Of a DNA stretch of 64,000 nt, positions 1 to 7,852 are shown in pieces. Origin of the DNA: JBBDYG01 sp040901765. Its GTDB lineage: Bacteria > Planctomycetota > Planctomycetia > Pirellulales > Lacipirellulaceae. Position numbers and translations under genes: made by a program. How positions within the stretch are numbered: position 1 is the first letter of the stretch; each line of letters begins with the position of its first letter. The notes under the pieces were generated by a model. The model saw only the letters and a program-made list of their open reading frames with translations. It was not told the origin of the DNA and ran no database searches. The stretch covers positions 1 through 64,000 of the forward strand of contig JBBDYG010000076.1 of the NCBI GenBank assembly GCA_040901765.1. Reading direction: 5' to 3'.

Positions 1-2
1 GA

Positions 3-527
3 ATCCCGTGGACATATGGTAAGCGGCTTGGAGAGAATTTCAACGGGCTGCTAAGCGGGGCGATTTTCCCAATCTATGACAAGGTGATGGGTTCATCGGG
101 AATTCAGAGCGTCAAAATCGCACGCGCCGTGCTCGCCGACGGTCAGGCGCTCGTCGGACTCAATCTGAGTCCCGAGGACGTTCCGAATGTCAAGCAGCGA
201 CTCGGAATTGGCACCCCGCTTGGCGAGGCCTCACCGGTGGAAATCTTGGATCTTCTGGTCGGCGGTTCTGTGATTGAACTCGATAATGGTTGGCGGCTCA
301 CGACATCCCGCATTGCCGGCGACCACGTTCTTGAACTTGTCTTGAACGGCGTACCGGCGAATCGAGAGGAGCTTTTCGGCTATGGATTCGCGGAAGAAAT
401 AATCCAATACAAACGACGCTGGTTCGTCGTCAAAGACGAGGCAGGGGAGATGCTGCCCCGCCTGCTTGCGCACCGTAAACCCATAAGAGATTTGACGGCA
501 GCAGACGCGGGGCCAGATCAGCAATAA
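3..527 (+). CDS. C-terminal part of a strawberry-notch-like NTPase/helicase (partial)
   Basis: The frame is open from the first complete codon at base 3, so the gene begins before the window. The visible 174 residues read as a mixed alpha/beta tail. They contain FPIYDKVMGSSG, then an ARAVLADGQALVGL stretch and a ROW of short blocks ending HRKPIRDL. From memory this resembles the C-terminal extension of strawberry-notch-type NTPase proteins carried by plasmids and phages, often fused to or near DNA methyltransferases. None of the helicase motifs is in the window, so this assignment rests only on the tail. It points toward the convergent ardA gene with a 62-bp gap. The plasmid-type neighbours (ArdA, DUF932, DUF6573) fit a mobile element. 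Confidence 0.5.
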   Translation: MPWTYGKRLGENFNGLLSGAIFPIYDKVMGSSGIQSVKIARAVLADGQALVGLNLSPEDVPNVKQRLGIGTPLGEASPVEILDLLVGGSVIELDNGWRLTTSRIAGDHVLELVLNGVPANREELFGYGFAEEIIQYKRRWFVVKDEAGEMLPRLLAHRKPIRDLTAADAGPDQQ

Positions 528-589
528 GACATCCGTCATCTGCCATCGAAAAAGCTTCCGATGGCGAGATAACGGATCAAGACGAACGG

Positions 590-1111
590 TTAGTATTCGA
601 TGAACACGTAGACTCCAAAGTCCGAGGACCGAATGCTGAAGTAGCCGTCAAGGAAGAGGTCTCGGCTAAACGCTTCGTAGTTGATGTAATTGCGGAGATG
701 CTCTGGCAACTCGTGGGCGTAAAGCTCGTCGAATAAGTCTTGGGCGTAGGCCAACTCGGAATCCCAATGCCCGCGGTATGCGTCCAGGAACGATTCTTCG
801 GTTGCACTCTCTGTATCTACGTGAGCCGCGTAGGCGCCGAAGGGTTCGCCGTGTTCTTCAACCAGTAATGCGAGCCGTGATACCTCGGAGAGCGACTCGT
901 ATTCGCCGAGGCGGATATTGCCAAAGCCTTCGTAGTCGTGAATTGCCCATTCTTCAGCCAGTGGCTCTGGAGACTGCTTGAGAATCGCTTGGACCTCTCG
1001 GTGCAGCGAATCGGCGTCCTGGGTTGCGGTAATCCACTTTCCGTGGAGCGTTCCCGCGTTGTAGGCTGCGAGACAGGCAACGTAAATCATTGGTTTCAGT
1101 TTCTGGTTCAT
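590..1111 (-). CDS. ardA: ArdA-family antirestriction protein
   Basis: This 173-residue acidic protein matches ArdA in length and layout. It opens with MIYVACLAAYNAGTLHGKW, the first of the family's three small domains. It continues with HDYEGFGNIRLGEYESL and ends with YINYEAFSRDLFLDGYF. ArdA proteins are DNA mimics that occupy the DNA groove of type I restriction-modification enzymes and protect an incoming element during transfer. The start is probably the ATG at 1111; an internal Met at residue 8 is an alternative. It lies downstream of, and codirectional with, the small PC4-like gene, separated by a GC-rich hairpin. Its presence beside defence genes suggests a conjugative or plasmid-derived element. 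Confidence 0.85.
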   Translation of the reverse strand: MNQKLKPMIYVACLAAYNAGTLHGKWITATQDADSLHREVQAILKQSPEPLAEEWAIHDYEGFGNIRLGEYESLSEVSRLALLVEEHGEPFGAYAAHVDTESATEESFLDAYRGHWDSELAYAQDLFDELYAHELPEHLRNYINYEAFSRDLFLDGYFSIRSSDFGVYVFIEY

Positions 1112-1146
1112 ATTTCTATTCCTTCGTAATAATTAGTTGTTAAGTG

Positions 1147-1168
1147 GGCTGGCCGGTGAAGGCCAGCC
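1147..1168 (-). terminator. Intergenic GC-rich hairpin between PC4-like gene and ardA
   Basis: GGCTGGCC and GGCCAGCC form a perfect 8-bp stem around the 6-nt loop GGTGAA. It sits between two minus-strand genes. There is no strong T-tract, so it may be a weak terminator or an mRNA processing/stability hairpin. A matching arrangement occurs at 35001-35022. Confidence 0.45.
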
Positions 1169-1177
1169 GCTAATAGT

Positions 1178-1417
1178 TCACGCCGCCGCGTTTGTTTGTT
1201 CGCGTTCGTCGATGAAGCGAATCGCCTCCTGGGCGAGTTCGACAACTGCTTCGAGTTGTTCCCGGCTATAGCTGCCTGGCTGCCATTGACCATTGCGGTC
1301 CTTGTATGGCCGCTCGATAGTCGCCGAGAACCAAGTGGCGCCTTCTTTGCTGATGTGCTCGAAGATCGCCATTTGCACGCTGTTTTTGTTGTTGGTAAGT
1401 AGTGGTTGCTTTTTCAT
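1178..1417 (-). CDS. Small PC4-like protein, paralogue 1
   Basis: A 79-residue protein preceded by a strong AAAAGGAG ribosome site six bases before the ATG. The core reads as beta strands followed by one helix: a MAIFEHI strand, a FSATIERPYKDRNGQW hairpin, then a helical EQLEAVVELAQEAIRFI. The window has two more members of this family, at 21135-21392 and 35033-35287, all on the minus strand. They share the pattern AxIW/AIFEH, R-x-Y, W-x-x-x-S and a terminal A-x-x-W/F-I helix. The strand-strand-helix order and length resemble the PC4/whirly nucleic-acid-binding fold, but that is inferred from pattern only. A role in handling single-stranded DNA of a mobile element would fit the ArdA and DUF6573 neighbours. 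Confidence 0.6.
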   Translation of the reverse strand: MKKQPLLTNNKNSVQMAIFEHISKEGATWFSATIERPYKDRNGQWQPGSYSREQLEAVVELAQEAIRFIDEREQTNAAA

Positions 1418-1433
1418 GTTTTTCTCCTTTTGA

Positions 1434-1479
1434 AAAAGTGATTTGTTCTTTCACCCAGCGCTGAAGAACAATCACTTTT
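1434..1479. other. Long hairpin with conserved 13-nt loop (copy A)
   Basis: A 17-nt arm at 1434-1450 pairs with a 16-nt arm at 1464-1479, with one bulged T, around the loop TCACCCAGCGCTG. The hairpin lies between the start of the PC4-like gene and repeat element A. An equivalent hairpin at 35310-35353 has different arm sequences but a loop matching at 10 of 13 positions. Confidence 0.7.
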
Positions 1480-1850
1480 GGGAAGGAGGAAGAAAGCGGC
1501 ATGGAAGCCGGAGACAAAGACTGCTCCGCCCGGCAGCAGAGCCGAGTGACGGGTCTCGTCCTGGCATGGGCTTGCAAGAGGGCGAGTTCAGACAGTACCG
1601 GCTGCCACACGCGTTGAAGAAAAAGCAAACCAGCGAGCACAAGTAAGGCGTGCCTGAAAGCGGCTCGGCGAGAATGCCATCTGGTTCTTGGTCCGCTGCG
1701 ACTAGGCCGAGATCTCAGTTAGCAGTCTGGCAACAGAAAAGACTCGGTGTGATCCAAGAACTCGCTTGGGGACGATGCATCGTGGCGACACGCGCGAGCG
1801 CGATCGAACGCGGTGGCGGCGCATCGCGGCATGAACCTGCGGTCAGCCCC
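1434..1850 (+). repeat. Noncoding repeat element, copy A
   Basis: About 400 bp without a credible gene. It is clearly related to 12735-13165: shared blocks include GGAGGAAGAAAGCGGCATGG, GGCTTGCAAGAGGGCGAG, GGCTCGGCGAGAATGCCA, TAGGCCGAGA and TCAAGAACTCGC, in the same order and spacing. A shorter, more diverged copy starts at 35310. No coding frame is kept between copies, so an RNA or DNA structural role is more likely than a protein. Strand is given by the direction of the shared blocks and is not proven by any promoter. Confidence 0.65.
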
Positions 1851-1982
1851 GATACTCATTGGCGGTCGAAGGGAAAGGGGAACCAGGAACTACAGCCAAG
1901 TCGCGTCGGTTCGTTGCAAAATACTGCGGGACTAAGGGGAAGTGCGCGTAGTGCGATGACCTGGGGCTGCAAGCCGAAGAGG

Positions 1983-2237
1983 TTAGTCGATGAGGCTGTC
2001 GTACTCGGCGTGGGTTCCAATCCAGAACCAAAGCAAGCCGTCGTCCAGCTCGATGGCGAGGGCTCGGTAGGCAAGTCCGACACGAACGGACCTGTAGTCT
2101 CGGATCTTCTTGAAGTGCAGGGACGGATGCTGGAGATTGGTCTTAAGAAGCTCGAAACTCTTATCCGCTTGCTTACGGGCGTTTTCTGGAAGTCGTTCGT
2201 AGCAAGACCAAAAATGAGAAGACGCGAAGTGCTTCAA
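1983..2237 (-). CDS. RelE/ParE-family toxin of a type II toxin-antitoxin pair
   Basis: An 84-residue protein with the compact RelE/ParE layout: an N-terminal helical stretch with FWSCYERLPENARKQADKSF, then HPSLHFKKIRDYRSVRVGLAYRALA in two blocks of strands, and a final WFWIGTHAEYDSLI strand and tail. The R-S-V-R-V-G-x-x-Y-R-A-L pattern is typical of this superfamily. Members are ribosome-dependent mRNA nucleases or gyrase poisons; which applies here cannot be told. The start overlaps the antitoxin stop by 4 bp (ATGA), so the two are translationally coupled. Confidence 0.85.
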   Translation of the reverse strand: MKHFASSHFWSCYERLPENARKQADKSFELLKTNLQHPSLHFKKIRDYRSVRVGLAYRALAIELDDGLLWFWIGTHAEYDSLID

Positions 2238-2434
2238 AGCTGTCGGGTTCTGCCAGCGTTGTGTTCGGCTACGGCTTCATCACGGAGCTTGTCGAGTTTG
2301 CCCGCCTTCGCGTCGCGCTCAAGCTGCTGGTCCCAGAGAGCGGCGTCGTAAGTCTGGAACCATTTTCGAAAATCGGCGAGCTCCTCCGGCGTGAGGCTCT
2401 GCACCTCTTGTTCGATTCGTTGAAGTTTCGTCAT
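2234..2434 (-). CDS. Antitoxin partner of the RelE/ParE toxin
   Basis: A 66-residue, helix-rich, charged protein starting MTKLQRIEQEVQSL. The ATG at 2434 is preferred over an upstream one because AAGGAG lies 9 bases before it. The SLTPEELADFRKWF stretch is a form often seen in small antitoxins paired with RelE/ParE toxins. It would bind and neutralise the toxin encoded immediately downstream, and such antitoxins usually repress their own operon. The DNA-binding part cannot be identified by eye. Confidence 0.8.
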   Translation of the reverse strand: MTKLQRIEQEVQSLTPEELADFRKWFQTYDAALWDQQLERDAKAGKLDKLRDEAVAEHNAGRTRQL

Positions 2435-2590
2435 AGTGCGGTTCTCCTTACGCAATTTTAGCACGATTGCGTCTCGATTGTCGATTATGCCGTTGACGGA
2501 GCAAATCTTATTCAGTCAGTCGATTCCTCAATCGAGTCTAAGATTGCGAACAGCTGGATCAATCTCTGTTCAGTGTCGTCGAGAGTGATA

Positions 2591-3751
2591 TCATGATTGG
2601 CTGCGGAGCAATGCCATTTGTGCCACCACCACAGGCTGTGGAAGGCGCTCCTGTTCGACGCGAAGATTGTCTTGGCAACAATGAATGAAAGCCATCTTCT
2701 CAGCATCGTTAAGATGTGGAGGCATCTCGACTTTGCGACCAGTGCCTGGAACTGCGAGACTCTCATATTGATCCAACGTGCCACGATCCATAAAAAACGA
2801 TTGAACGTGTGGAAATAGGGCTCGCAACGTGGAAAGAATCACGAATCCCTCAACATCGATGTCACCCCAGTAGATGATTGGAGTGCTCGAAAGCCATGCG
2901 ACATAGCGAAATAGCGTTACTCCACTACCAAGGCCACCGAGTGCGATTGCACGATGAAATGAGGGCAGTGTGAGCAGGTTTGTTTTGTTTTCCACAATGA
3001 ACACTGTGCCAATCGGACCAGACAATTGCGACAGGGTGTTTAGAGGCAATGAGAGTTCGCAGAAGGGGAATCCCATATCTGCCTGTAAGTCTGAATCGAG
3101 AAATCGCAAAAGAAAGTGTGGTTCCGGATAAAGGAGACCATATCGGCGGCAGAAGTGTTCCTCATCCGATCGTATTGCGGAGTGAGGAAGCACCAAATCG
3201 AACCACTCGCGGAGCACGGGCTGGTGCCGTTCGATGAACTTACTGTCAATTGGAAGAGGAAGCTCGCGAGCATACAAATTGGGCCGCGGATTGTCACGAA
3301 ACCAATTCAGAACTATGAGCAGGTGGTCCAAAACCGGCGCAATCTCAAGAAGCGTCCTTGTGTTTCTTCGAATCCATTCTTCAAGCACAGGGAACTGTGA
3401 ACGCAGACGTGTAGCGGCTGCGGTAAATATCTCGAATTCCTGCTTTCGGCCAAGAAAACGCAAGAGATCATCAGAGGTCTCGAACAGAATGCGCGCGGGG
3501 AATTGATTGCGACCAAATGTCCGAGAACTCACTTCGCGCCACTCGATGGAGAAGCCGAAGCCGACGGCCTCCTTCGACGTTTCTCGCAACAAGCGGATTG
3601 CTTGATTGGCTGCTGCCAGATCGCTTGTGCGAGGCGTCTTTCTGCCCCGAATAGTTTTTGGAAAGAACCCGCTGTCACCTCTCAGCCAAGCCTGGACGAA
3701 ATCCCGATACACGACTTCGGCCTTGCAACGTATATCTTGGGGTTGAATCAT
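2591..3751 (-). CDS. jetD: Wadjet JetD, Toprim-like nuclease subunit
   Basis: JetD is the DNA-cleaving subunit of the Wadjet anti-plasmid system. Here it is 386 residues, starting MIQPQDIRCKAEVVYRDFVQ. The DUF3322-like N-terminal part is followed by a C-terminal DUF2220/Toprim-like domain. The metal-binding acids are visible: E254 in FIVENKT, and D297 and D299 in YWGDIDVEGF. The ATG at 3751 is chosen because it gives the family's usual start; in-frame TTG codons at 3772 and 3805 follow a strong GAAGGAGG and could serve instead. It is the last gene of the operon, 59 bp after jetC. The predicted active-site residues are intact, so the nuclease is probably functional. Confidence 0.88.
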   Translation of the reverse strand: MIQPQDIRCKAEVVYRDFVQAWLRGDSGFFPKTIRGRKTPRTSDLAAANQAIRLLRETSKEAVGFGFSIEWREVSSRTFGRNQFPARILFETSDDLLRFLGRKQEFEIFTAAATRLRSQFPVLEEWIRRNTRTLLEIAPVLDHLLIVLNWFRDNPRPNLYARELPLPIDSKFIERHQPVLREWFDLVLPHSAIRSDEEHFCRRYGLLYPEPHFLLRFLDSDLQADMGFPFCELSLPLNTLSQLSGPIGTVFIVENKTNLLTLPSFHRAIALGGLGSGVTLFRYVAWLSSTPIIYWGDIDVEGFVILSTLRALFPHVQSFFMDRGTLDQYESLAVPGTGRKVEMPPHLNDAEKMAFIHCCQDNLRVEQERLPQPVVVAQMALLRSQS

Positions 3752-3810
3752 GACTCTGTGCTGTTCAGCCAATGAGCGGAGCCGCCACCTCCTTCGCCAA
3801 TCCAAAGCTA

Positions 3811-6800
3811 TTAACGGCCGGCCTCGGAAAGTGAGGGCGATATACGACTGCCATTCCGGTCGGCATTCGTGCTTTCAACGAAGTTTTGGAACTCGCAAGC
3901 TGTCATACTGAGAATCTCCGAAAGGTTCGACTTATCGTCCTTGACCACGTGGAGATAGCACCCGACGTACGGTTCGGTTACTCGCGCCTTGGCATCTAAT
4001 GGCGCCACAATTAGAAGCTGGAGACCGAATTTCTGAAATAGATCCAACGCGAATTCGGCGTACTGATCATCAACCTTGGAAAACATTTCGTCCACCACTA
4101 CAAAATGAAATCGATCGGGCGAGTGGCGTTGAATCAAATCGTACTGGTAGGCGATAGCTGCAACGAGAATGGTGAATGCGAGCTTTGCCTTTTCTCCTCC
4201 CGATTGGCCGGTGCTATCTTCGTAATAGGCACGCTCCTGCCCGGTAGCCGCATCAATCTCCCTCGCGGCGAAGTCGAACCAGCGCCGCACGTCAGCAACT
4301 TTTTCTCGCCAGCGCGATTCCTCTCGGAGTCGCACAATTAGCTTCTCGATGCGGAGATACCTTGCTTCGTCTGCTTCCATTGTGCCTTCAAAAGTTCCGG
4401 CAAGGCATTCTTTTAGCGCCTCTTGGAACTCATTGATCTCGCGATCGCGAACAGGCCTCGGCTCCAATCGCATGTACGTTCCAGTCCGATACTCTAATTG
4501 GCAAAGAGACGAATTGAGGATCTCGATTTTCTTCTTGATTTCCACACATTCCGATTGCAAGGATCCGTTGAACAGGCCGATATCATGTGTAACCTTTTCG
4601 TTGAGGCGTTCTTTGAAGCGCTGTTCATGCCGCGGCAGATCTTCGCGGACCAAGTGCGCTCGCAAGTCAAGAAAGCTGTCGAGATAGGAAGTGTCCGACT
4701 GCAAGTCAGCTTTCTCGCTCGGGAAATCGACTAAGAATCGGCTCATCAGCTTATGGAGTGTGGCAATCAGAGGGGCAATATCATCACGAAGTCGGTCAAG
4801 TAGTTTGCGACGCTGCTCTACAAACATCCTTTCACGTTCAAAAAGATTGGCAGCTGTCAGCGGATCGTCGGCGAACTCGCTTTCAACGGTTTGAAAGCTC
4901 TCTTTATGCGAGGCAAGTATCCCTTGCGAGGAACGCTGGCGCAGGACTGCTCGCGCATTGGTGACTGCTTGATCGCCGGTTGCAATCTCCTTCGTCAATT
5001 CTCGCTCTCGACCGACGGCATCGTCCCGTTTCCTTGTCAGAGTGCCATGCTGGGATTTCTCTTCCGCTAGCCGCCGCTTCAGCAAACGAATTGTGTCGCT
5101 TCCCTCCTCAATAACTTTTCGTTCCTTTTGGAGCGCCTTAATCGCCCGCTCATGACGTGCTGTATCAATCGTATCGAAGTCAGTGACCTCCAGCGCTCGA
5201 TTCGCGGCCGTCTGTTGATCGCGAAGGGCTGATAATTCATCGTCAAGTTCATTGACGGTGCGATCCATGTCAGCCACGGAAGTACGCAGTCGTTCAATTG
5301 ACGCCGCGAGGATCTTGCGCTTTTCTCGATTGTCCCAACCGAGGACGAAGTATCGCGGGTCGCTCGATCGGTCTCGGTCGTCCTTTTCGTGGCGCACGCC
5401 GCCAACTTTCATGTGTCGTTGCGTGGTCAACGCGCGACCCTCGGCCGCCTGAAACTCTGCCAGTGTGTCACAACATCGGTAATCAAATCGATCGGCAAGT
5501 TCGGCTTTAATCCAAGGCAGTAGCGCGTGACCCTCACGAAAGGAAAGTTTTCGCAGCAGCGACTGGTTGTGAGGCGATTGGCCAGTGGGATGGGGCTGCC
5601 TTTGGCCGACGCGTAGGTAGACGATTCTCTGGCCGCGCCCACTTGAGTCCATCATCTTCGTCGCGTCTACATAGCGACTTACAAGCTGATAGTGTCGCTC
5701 CGGAACGAGCAAGCTCAACGCAAAGCTGCGTAGAACCATCTCGATAGACGACTCCCACGCGCGCTCCTCCGGCTTGACTGCGACCAACTCTGAAACGTAT
5801 GGTACGTCTGTTTCTGGAAGTCGCAAATCCTCGCACATGCGTCGTCGCAGTGTCACGAAGGCCTCGGGTAAGTTCTCGCGGCGCTGAGAAAGCGCATCGA
5901 GCTCTTGTTCATCATCGTGCAATTGCCGTATTGACCCGGCTCGCGCCACTACTGCATCGTTTTTGCTAGTCTCTACTTCGGTGATTCGTTTTCCAGATTT
6001 CGTGACGAGTCCCGCGAGCTTGGTGCGTGCGGATACCAATGAGTCGGCATCAGTAATCGTTTCGCCGATGCCGACCTCGCGAAGTGCTGTATGAAACAAC
6101 TGGCTCGCAAGTCGCTTCGTGTTGACATGCGTCTCATGATTCTCGATAAGCAGCGGGATTTGCCTAAGGCGGTCACCTCCGGCTTCTTCAATTTCATTTG
6201 TTAAACGTCGGCATTCTTCTTGTACTAGCGCGAGATCGCGATCTCCTTGCTTTATTCGTTGTTGAACCTCGACCAGTTCTTTGCGGCGCGATTCGCATTC
6301 CGGTACAAAGAGAGTGATCGTTTTATGCCGGAAGAAAGAGTCCAAAGCGTCGTTTACTTTCTGTTCATTTTTTAGTTGTCGTTCATGCTCTCGGTAAACA
6401 GCCCCCGCTTCGGCGACGGGATCCAATAGGGCGCGCTGATTTCGTGCTTCAACGAGGCTCTTGTGAGCCTCACTGAGTTGCATGAAATGATTTAAGAGGC
6501 CCTCGATTCTTTTACCCCAGGGTTTGGCTTCGAGCATATGCTCGCGGATGAATACATTGAGCTTCTGGATATCTTTAACCGCAACGGTCTGGTTAAACAT
6601 GTCCATCGCTTTTGGTTGCACACCGGTTTCCTTCGCAAACCAAGAATGGTATTCGGTGTAGCTTGTGGTGACCCGTAAGCCACGTCGTTTAAGTTTGTCG
6701 CGGATGCGCTCAGTGCCTGTCAGGTTGGCAAAGTCCTTCGTAATCGAACGCTCATTTGTGGCGAAGCAGTAAATCTTTTCCACGCCGCCGTCCGAATCGA

Positions 6801-7224
6801 GGTAGAGCAACTGGGCAAGCGTAAAAGATTTGCCGGTCTGGTCATTGCTAAAGTACGCCAGCAGAACCGATGGATGTGTGACTTTGGACCGAAGGAATTG
6901 CACGTCAGCCCGGTTGTCCTCGTCACGGCTAAAACGACCAAACGCTCCCTTGATGTAAGTGCGTTCGTCTCGTTCCTGCTTGTGCGCGCCCGCTGCAACG
7001 TTATAGTTCCGTACAACTGGTCGGACCAGCAATGTCAAGAGAGCGTCGACTAGAGTGGACTTACCGGAACCGTTTTGTCCAACCAGGAGAGCGGTGTCGC
7101 CGTTGATTGGAAGAATATGGACGTTGCCACGCGAGCTGTCGAACGTTCCCCAATTAAAGACCTCCAGTCTCTTCAAGCGATACCCAGGCCGCGGGCTGCC
7201 GTTCGTGGATGGTAGATCAATCAT
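3811..7224 (-). CDS. jetC: Wadjet JetC, SMC-like ATPase subunit
   Basis: JetC is the MukB/SMC-like motor that extrudes DNA loops in Wadjet, allowing small circular plasmids to be recognised. This 1137-residue protein has a Walker A site at 49-56 (GQNGSGKS), long charged coiled-coil regions from about 260 to 960, an ABC signature near 1002 (TGQSGGEKAKL) and a Walker B near 1040 (FVVVDEMFSKVDDQ). Length and order match type I JetC. The ATG overlaps the jetB stop by 4 bp, which implies translational coupling and a fixed subunit ratio. No frameshift or loss of a key motif is seen. Confidence 0.92.
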   Translation of the reverse strand: MIDLPSTNGSPRPGYRLKRLEVFNWGTFDSSRGNVHILPINGDTALLVGQNGSGKSTLVDALLTLLVRPVVRNYNVAAGAHKQERDERTYIKGAFGRFSRDEDNRADVQFLRSKVTHPSVLLAYFSNDQTGKSFTLAQLLYLDSDGGVEKIYCFATNERSITKDFANLTGTERIRDKLKRRGLRVTTSYTEYHSWFAKETGVQPKAMDMFNQTVAVKDIQKLNVFIREHMLEAKPWGKRIEGLLNHFMQLSEAHKSLVEARNQRALLDPVAEAGAVYREHERQLKNEQKVNDALDSFFRHKTITLFVPECESRRKELVEVQQRIKQGDRDLALVQEECRRLTNEIEEAGGDRLRQIPLLIENHETHVNTKRLASQLFHTALREVGIGETITDADSLVSARTKLAGLVTKSGKRITEVETSKNDAVVARAGSIRQLHDDEQELDALSQRRENLPEAFVTLRRRMCEDLRLPETDVPYVSELVAVKPEERAWESSIEMVLRSFALSLLVPERHYQLVSRYVDATKMMDSSGRGQRIVYLRVGQRQPHPTGQSPHNQSLLRKLSFREGHALLPWIKAELADRFDYRCCDTLAEFQAAEGRALTTQRHMKVGGVRHEKDDRDRSSDPRYFVLGWDNREKRKILAASIERLRTSVADMDRTVNELDDELSALRDQQTAANRALEVTDFDTIDTARHERAIKALQKERKVIEEGSDTIRLLKRRLAEEKSQHGTLTRKRDDAVGRERELTKEIATGDQAVTNARAVLRQRSSQGILASHKESFQTVESEFADDPLTAANLFERERMFVEQRRKLLDRLRDDIAPLIATLHKLMSRFLVDFPSEKADLQSDTSYLDSFLDLRAHLVREDLPRHEQRFKERLNEKVTHDIGLFNGSLQSECVEIKKKIEILNSSLCQLEYRTGTYMRLEPRPVRDREINEFQEALKECLAGTFEGTMEADEARYLRIEKLIVRLREESRWREKVADVRRWFDFAAREIDAATGQERAYYEDSTGQSGGEKAKLAFTILVAAIAYQYDLIQRHSPDRFHFVVVDEMFSKVDDQYAEFALDLFQKFGLQLLIVAPLDAKARVTEPYVGCYLHVVKDDKSNLSEILSMTACEFQNFVESTNADRNGSRISPSLSEAGR

Positions 7225-7841
7225 GATGACTTAACCTGCGTTTCGAGCTCGCTTCGCCGCGCGCTTGCAGCGAGCAATTGCGATTTCAGGCTTTCCAATT
7301 CGCTTACCGGAAGCCGCGCCTTCAAAATCCGCCGAATCTCCCACGATTCACATTCACTGTTGAACTTGCGGACAAAACCGAGATCGCACAGTTTTGCCAG
7401 CGAAGCATCGAGTTCGCGTCGTTGACGGACCTCGTCGTAGCTCATAGGAAAGAATGCGCGCCAGTGATCGAACAAAGAATTAATTTCAATTACGCAGCGC
7501 TCGTTGTTGATGTCTTCTTCCTCAAACCGACGGAGTTCCTCTCTTAGGAGCACGCAAAGCAACGTAACCCAATAACCCAGTCGCGACTTTCGAAACAGCT
7601 TTGGCACTCGTTCATATCCTTCAGGCAACTCGTCGGGGTCGGCTTGACGGACGTAGGCCATCCCCTCCGACTCGTCTACGATTAAGAACACACCGAGCCT
7701 CGCAAGATACGACTCAAGCTGCGACTGTGAGGAGAGAATCGTATTCCAGACACTTTCGTCGTCTGAATACACGACACCCTGCAAGAGGCGAACAGCAGCT
7801 ATGCTCCATTCGCGAAACTCCGGCTGAACAGCTTGGGGCAT
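7221..7841 (-). CDS. jetB: Wadjet JetB, DUF4194 MukE-like subunit
   Basis: A 206-residue protein matching the DUF4194 winged-helix (MukE/KITE-like) subunit that links the JetC heads with JetA. Visible traits are a hydrophobic WVTLLCVLLREELRRFEEED helix and a C-terminal winged-helix-like segment DASLAKLCDLGFVRKF. The ATG at 7841 is preferred over a TTG 15 bp upstream because AGAGGT lies six bases before it. It begins 11 bp after jetA ends and runs into jetC with a 4-bp overlap. Confidence 0.88.
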   Translation of the reverse strand: MPQAVQPEFREWSIAAVRLLQGVVYSDDESVWNTILSSQSQLESYLARLGVFLIVDESEGMAYVRQADPDELPEGYERVPKLFRKSRLGYWVTLLCVLLREELRRFEEEDINNERCVIEINSLFDHWRAFFPMSYDEVRQRRELDASLAKLCDLGFVRKFNSECESWEIRRILKARLPVSELESLKSQLLAASARRSELETQVKSS

Positions 7842-7852
7842 TGGTAAACCTC

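Noticed and set aside
1650..2351. A 233-codon open frame on the plus strand
   Set aside because: It runs across repeat element A and antisense to the toxin-antitoxin pair, has no ribosome site and reads as low-complexity Ser/Arg-rich sequence.
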